A DNA stretch of 7,311 nt from Planctomycetaceae bacterium (GTDB lineage: Bacteria > Planctomycetota > Planctomycetia > Pirellulales > Pirellulaceae): NCBI GenBank assembly GCA_007695205.1, contig REEF01000215.1:1-7311 (forward strand). The letters run 5' to 3'. The number at the start of each line of letters is the position of its first letter. The stretch's first letter is position 1. The translations under genes and the position numbers were made by a program. The notes beneath the pieces were generated by a model. The model ran no database searches, had not been told where the DNA came from, and saw only the letters and a program-made list of their open reading frames with translations. This document shows, piece after piece, positions 6,277-7,311 of the stretch.

Positions 6277-7233
6277 CTAAGGGGATGCGGGAAAACGGAG
6301 GACGGCATTGATCGGAAAGTGATCCGATGGCGTGCGCCCGTCACGTGCCGTGCGGTCGATTTCAGCCTGGAGGACTTCCCAATCGCGAGAGACGGCGATC
6401 CAATCGATTCGAGCCCCATCGGTCCTGCTGGCCTGAAAACCGCTGAACGTGCCTTCATGCGGACCTCGCTCGGGATGCACGATTCGAAACGTATCCACCA
6501 ACGGCGACGGTTGACCGTCGATCGGCCCGAACAGCGCGCGGTACGGATCGCTGTCCTCGCCCGCATTAAAGTCGCCCGTCAGAATGATCCGCGCCCGCTG
6601 GCCCAACACGTCGATCTGCCGGCGGATCAGTCGTGCGGATTCGACCCTTGCCTGCCGGCCTCGATGATCGAAATGTGTGTTGAGAAACAGGATGGGCGGA
6701 GCGTCGGCTTGATGACGATCGCGCAATCGCACCCACGTGACCATCCGCGGCAACGCACTGTCCCAACTCTTGCTGCCGGCGACCTCCGGCGTTTCACTCA
6801 ACCAGAAATGACCGCCGTCCAGCTTCTCGAATCGAGCTCGCTTATAGTAAAGGGCCATCATTTCGCCCCGTTCTTTTCCATCGTCCCGACCAACTCCCAA
6901 GTAATCATACTCGGGCAGTTTTTCGGCCAGGTAGTCCCGTTGCGACCCCAAAGTCTCCTGGGTGCCCAGCAGATCCGGATCAAATGCCTGGATCGTTTCG
7001 ACCAGAAACTCCTTCCTCAAATCCCAGTGGTTCGGGCCGTCCGGAGCCGTCGCGTAACGGATGTTGAAACACATCACCCGCAACTCTTCCGCCGGAGAAT
7101 CCTCGGAATCTCCAGCCGTAGCGTTCATCAGAGCAACGCTGTTGACCAGCAGAACCAGCAGCGCGACAGGGATACACAGACTCGCGATCTTGGGACGTGG
7201 GGCCCCGTTCGGTAACAGATGGATTCGCGGCAT
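6277..7233 (-). CDS. Secreted endonuclease/exonuclease/phosphatase (EEP) family hydrolase
   Basis: The 318-residue protein is a metal-dependent phosphoesterase of the DNase I-like EEP fold. All hallmark residues are present in order: Asn57 in FNIR, Glu93 in TQE, His187 in NTHFDH, Asp221 and Asn223 in GDFN, Asp277 in RIDWI, and Asp304-His305 in SDHFPI. The GVGRDDG, FWLSETP and LPRMVTW segments match the uncharacterised bacterial subgroup I recall as EEP-1. A hydrophobic stretch at 16-36 followed by ATA (38-40) looks like a Sec signal peptide, so the enzyme probably acts outside the cytoplasm. Its substrate may be a phosphodiester of nucleic acid, lipid or sugar type and cannot be decided here. 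The ATG at 7233 has AAAAGGA twelve bases upstream, a rather long spacing. It shares its strand with the oxidoreductase gene, 153 bases away across repeats and a terminator, so they are probably not one tight operon. Confidence 0.92.
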   Translation of the reverse strand: MPRIHLLPNGAPRPKIASLCIPVALLVLLVNSVALMNATAGDSEDSPAEELRVMCFNIRYATAPDGPNHWDLRKEFLVETIQAFDPDLLGTQETLGSQRDYLAEKLPEYDYLGVGRDDGKERGEMMALYYKRARFEKLDGGHFWLSETPEVAGSKSWDSALPRMVTWVRLRDRHQADAPPILFLNTHFDHRGRQARVESARLIRRQIDVLGQRARIILTGDFNAGEDSDPYRALFGPIDGQPSPLVDTFRIVHPERGPHEGTFSGFQASRTDGARIDWIAVSRDWEVLQAEIDRTARDGRTPSDHFPINAVLRFPASP

Positions 7234-7277
7234 GGCAATGACCGTTCCTTTTCAGCAATCGAGGGTGAATCTTGAGT

Positions 7278-7301
7278 CGTGATCATCCCCCGATGACCAC
7301 G
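7278..7301. repeat. Inverted repeat upstream of the EEP-family gene
   Basis: CGTGATCATC (7278-7287) and GATGACCACG (7292-7301) form 10-base arms with one A-C mismatch around a CCCC loop. In minus-strand RNA the mismatch becomes a G-U pair, giving an unbroken stem. It lies 44 bases before the start codon, so it may be an operator, a leader hairpin or the end of an upstream unit. No T tract is seen. Confidence 0.4.
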
Positions 7302-7311
7302 CGGACAAACG

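Noticed and set aside
5569..7215. A 548-codon open frame on the plus strand
   Set aside because: It runs antisense across two genes with complete family motifs on the minus strand and its translation resembles no family; it is a shadow of GC-rich codon use.

Overview
The window looks like chromosomal DNA of a planctomycete, probably of the Pirellulaceae type. This is judged from gene content, not from a database search. Supporting signs are a secreted TPR protein that starts with an SHD1-like (SLA1 homology) domain, a Tat-exported Gfo/Idh/MocA oxidoreductase, a secreted endonuclease/exonuclease/phosphatase (EEP) protein, a proline-rich PQQ-like propeller protein, GC-rich DNA, and several palindromic intergenic repeats of a kind I recall from such genomes.

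Layout. Positions 1-1434 (+) hold the 3' part of a gene for a proline-rich protein with a C-terminal PQQ-like beta-propeller; its start lies upstream of the window. Positions 1570-3900 (+) hold a large exported multidomain protein with an SHD1-like domain, TPRs, a His/Gly and Cys cluster, a DxDxDG segment, an Ala-rich helical region and a second TPR array. A clean intrinsic terminator follows at 3938-3970. Positions 4005-4553 (+) encode a stand-alone CinA C-terminal-type nicotinamide-nucleotide amidase. Positions 4554-4830 hold no gene; they carry a large head-to-head inverted repeat and a palindrome with a T tract that should terminate transcription from the right. Positions 4831-6123 (-) encode the Tat-signal oxidoreductase. 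Positions 6124-6276 contain two more palindromic elements, a possible promoter and a terminator. Positions 6277-7233 (-) encode the secreted EEP-family phosphoesterase. The last 78 bases hold an inverted repeat and no visible gene.

How the genes relate. Two plus-strand genes for proteins that probably act outside the cytoplasm are followed by a cytoplasmic NAD-salvage enzyme, which converges on two minus-strand genes for exported enzymes. Intrinsic terminators follow the TPR, oxidoreductase and EEP genes, so most genes look like separate transcription units. I do not see a defence system, a mobile element with a transposase, a CRISPR array or an RNA gene. I also see no gene set that would form a clearly new system. 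The most unusual objects are the multidomain TPR protein with its cysteine cluster and the dense palindromic repeats between genes, one of which doubles as a terminator.
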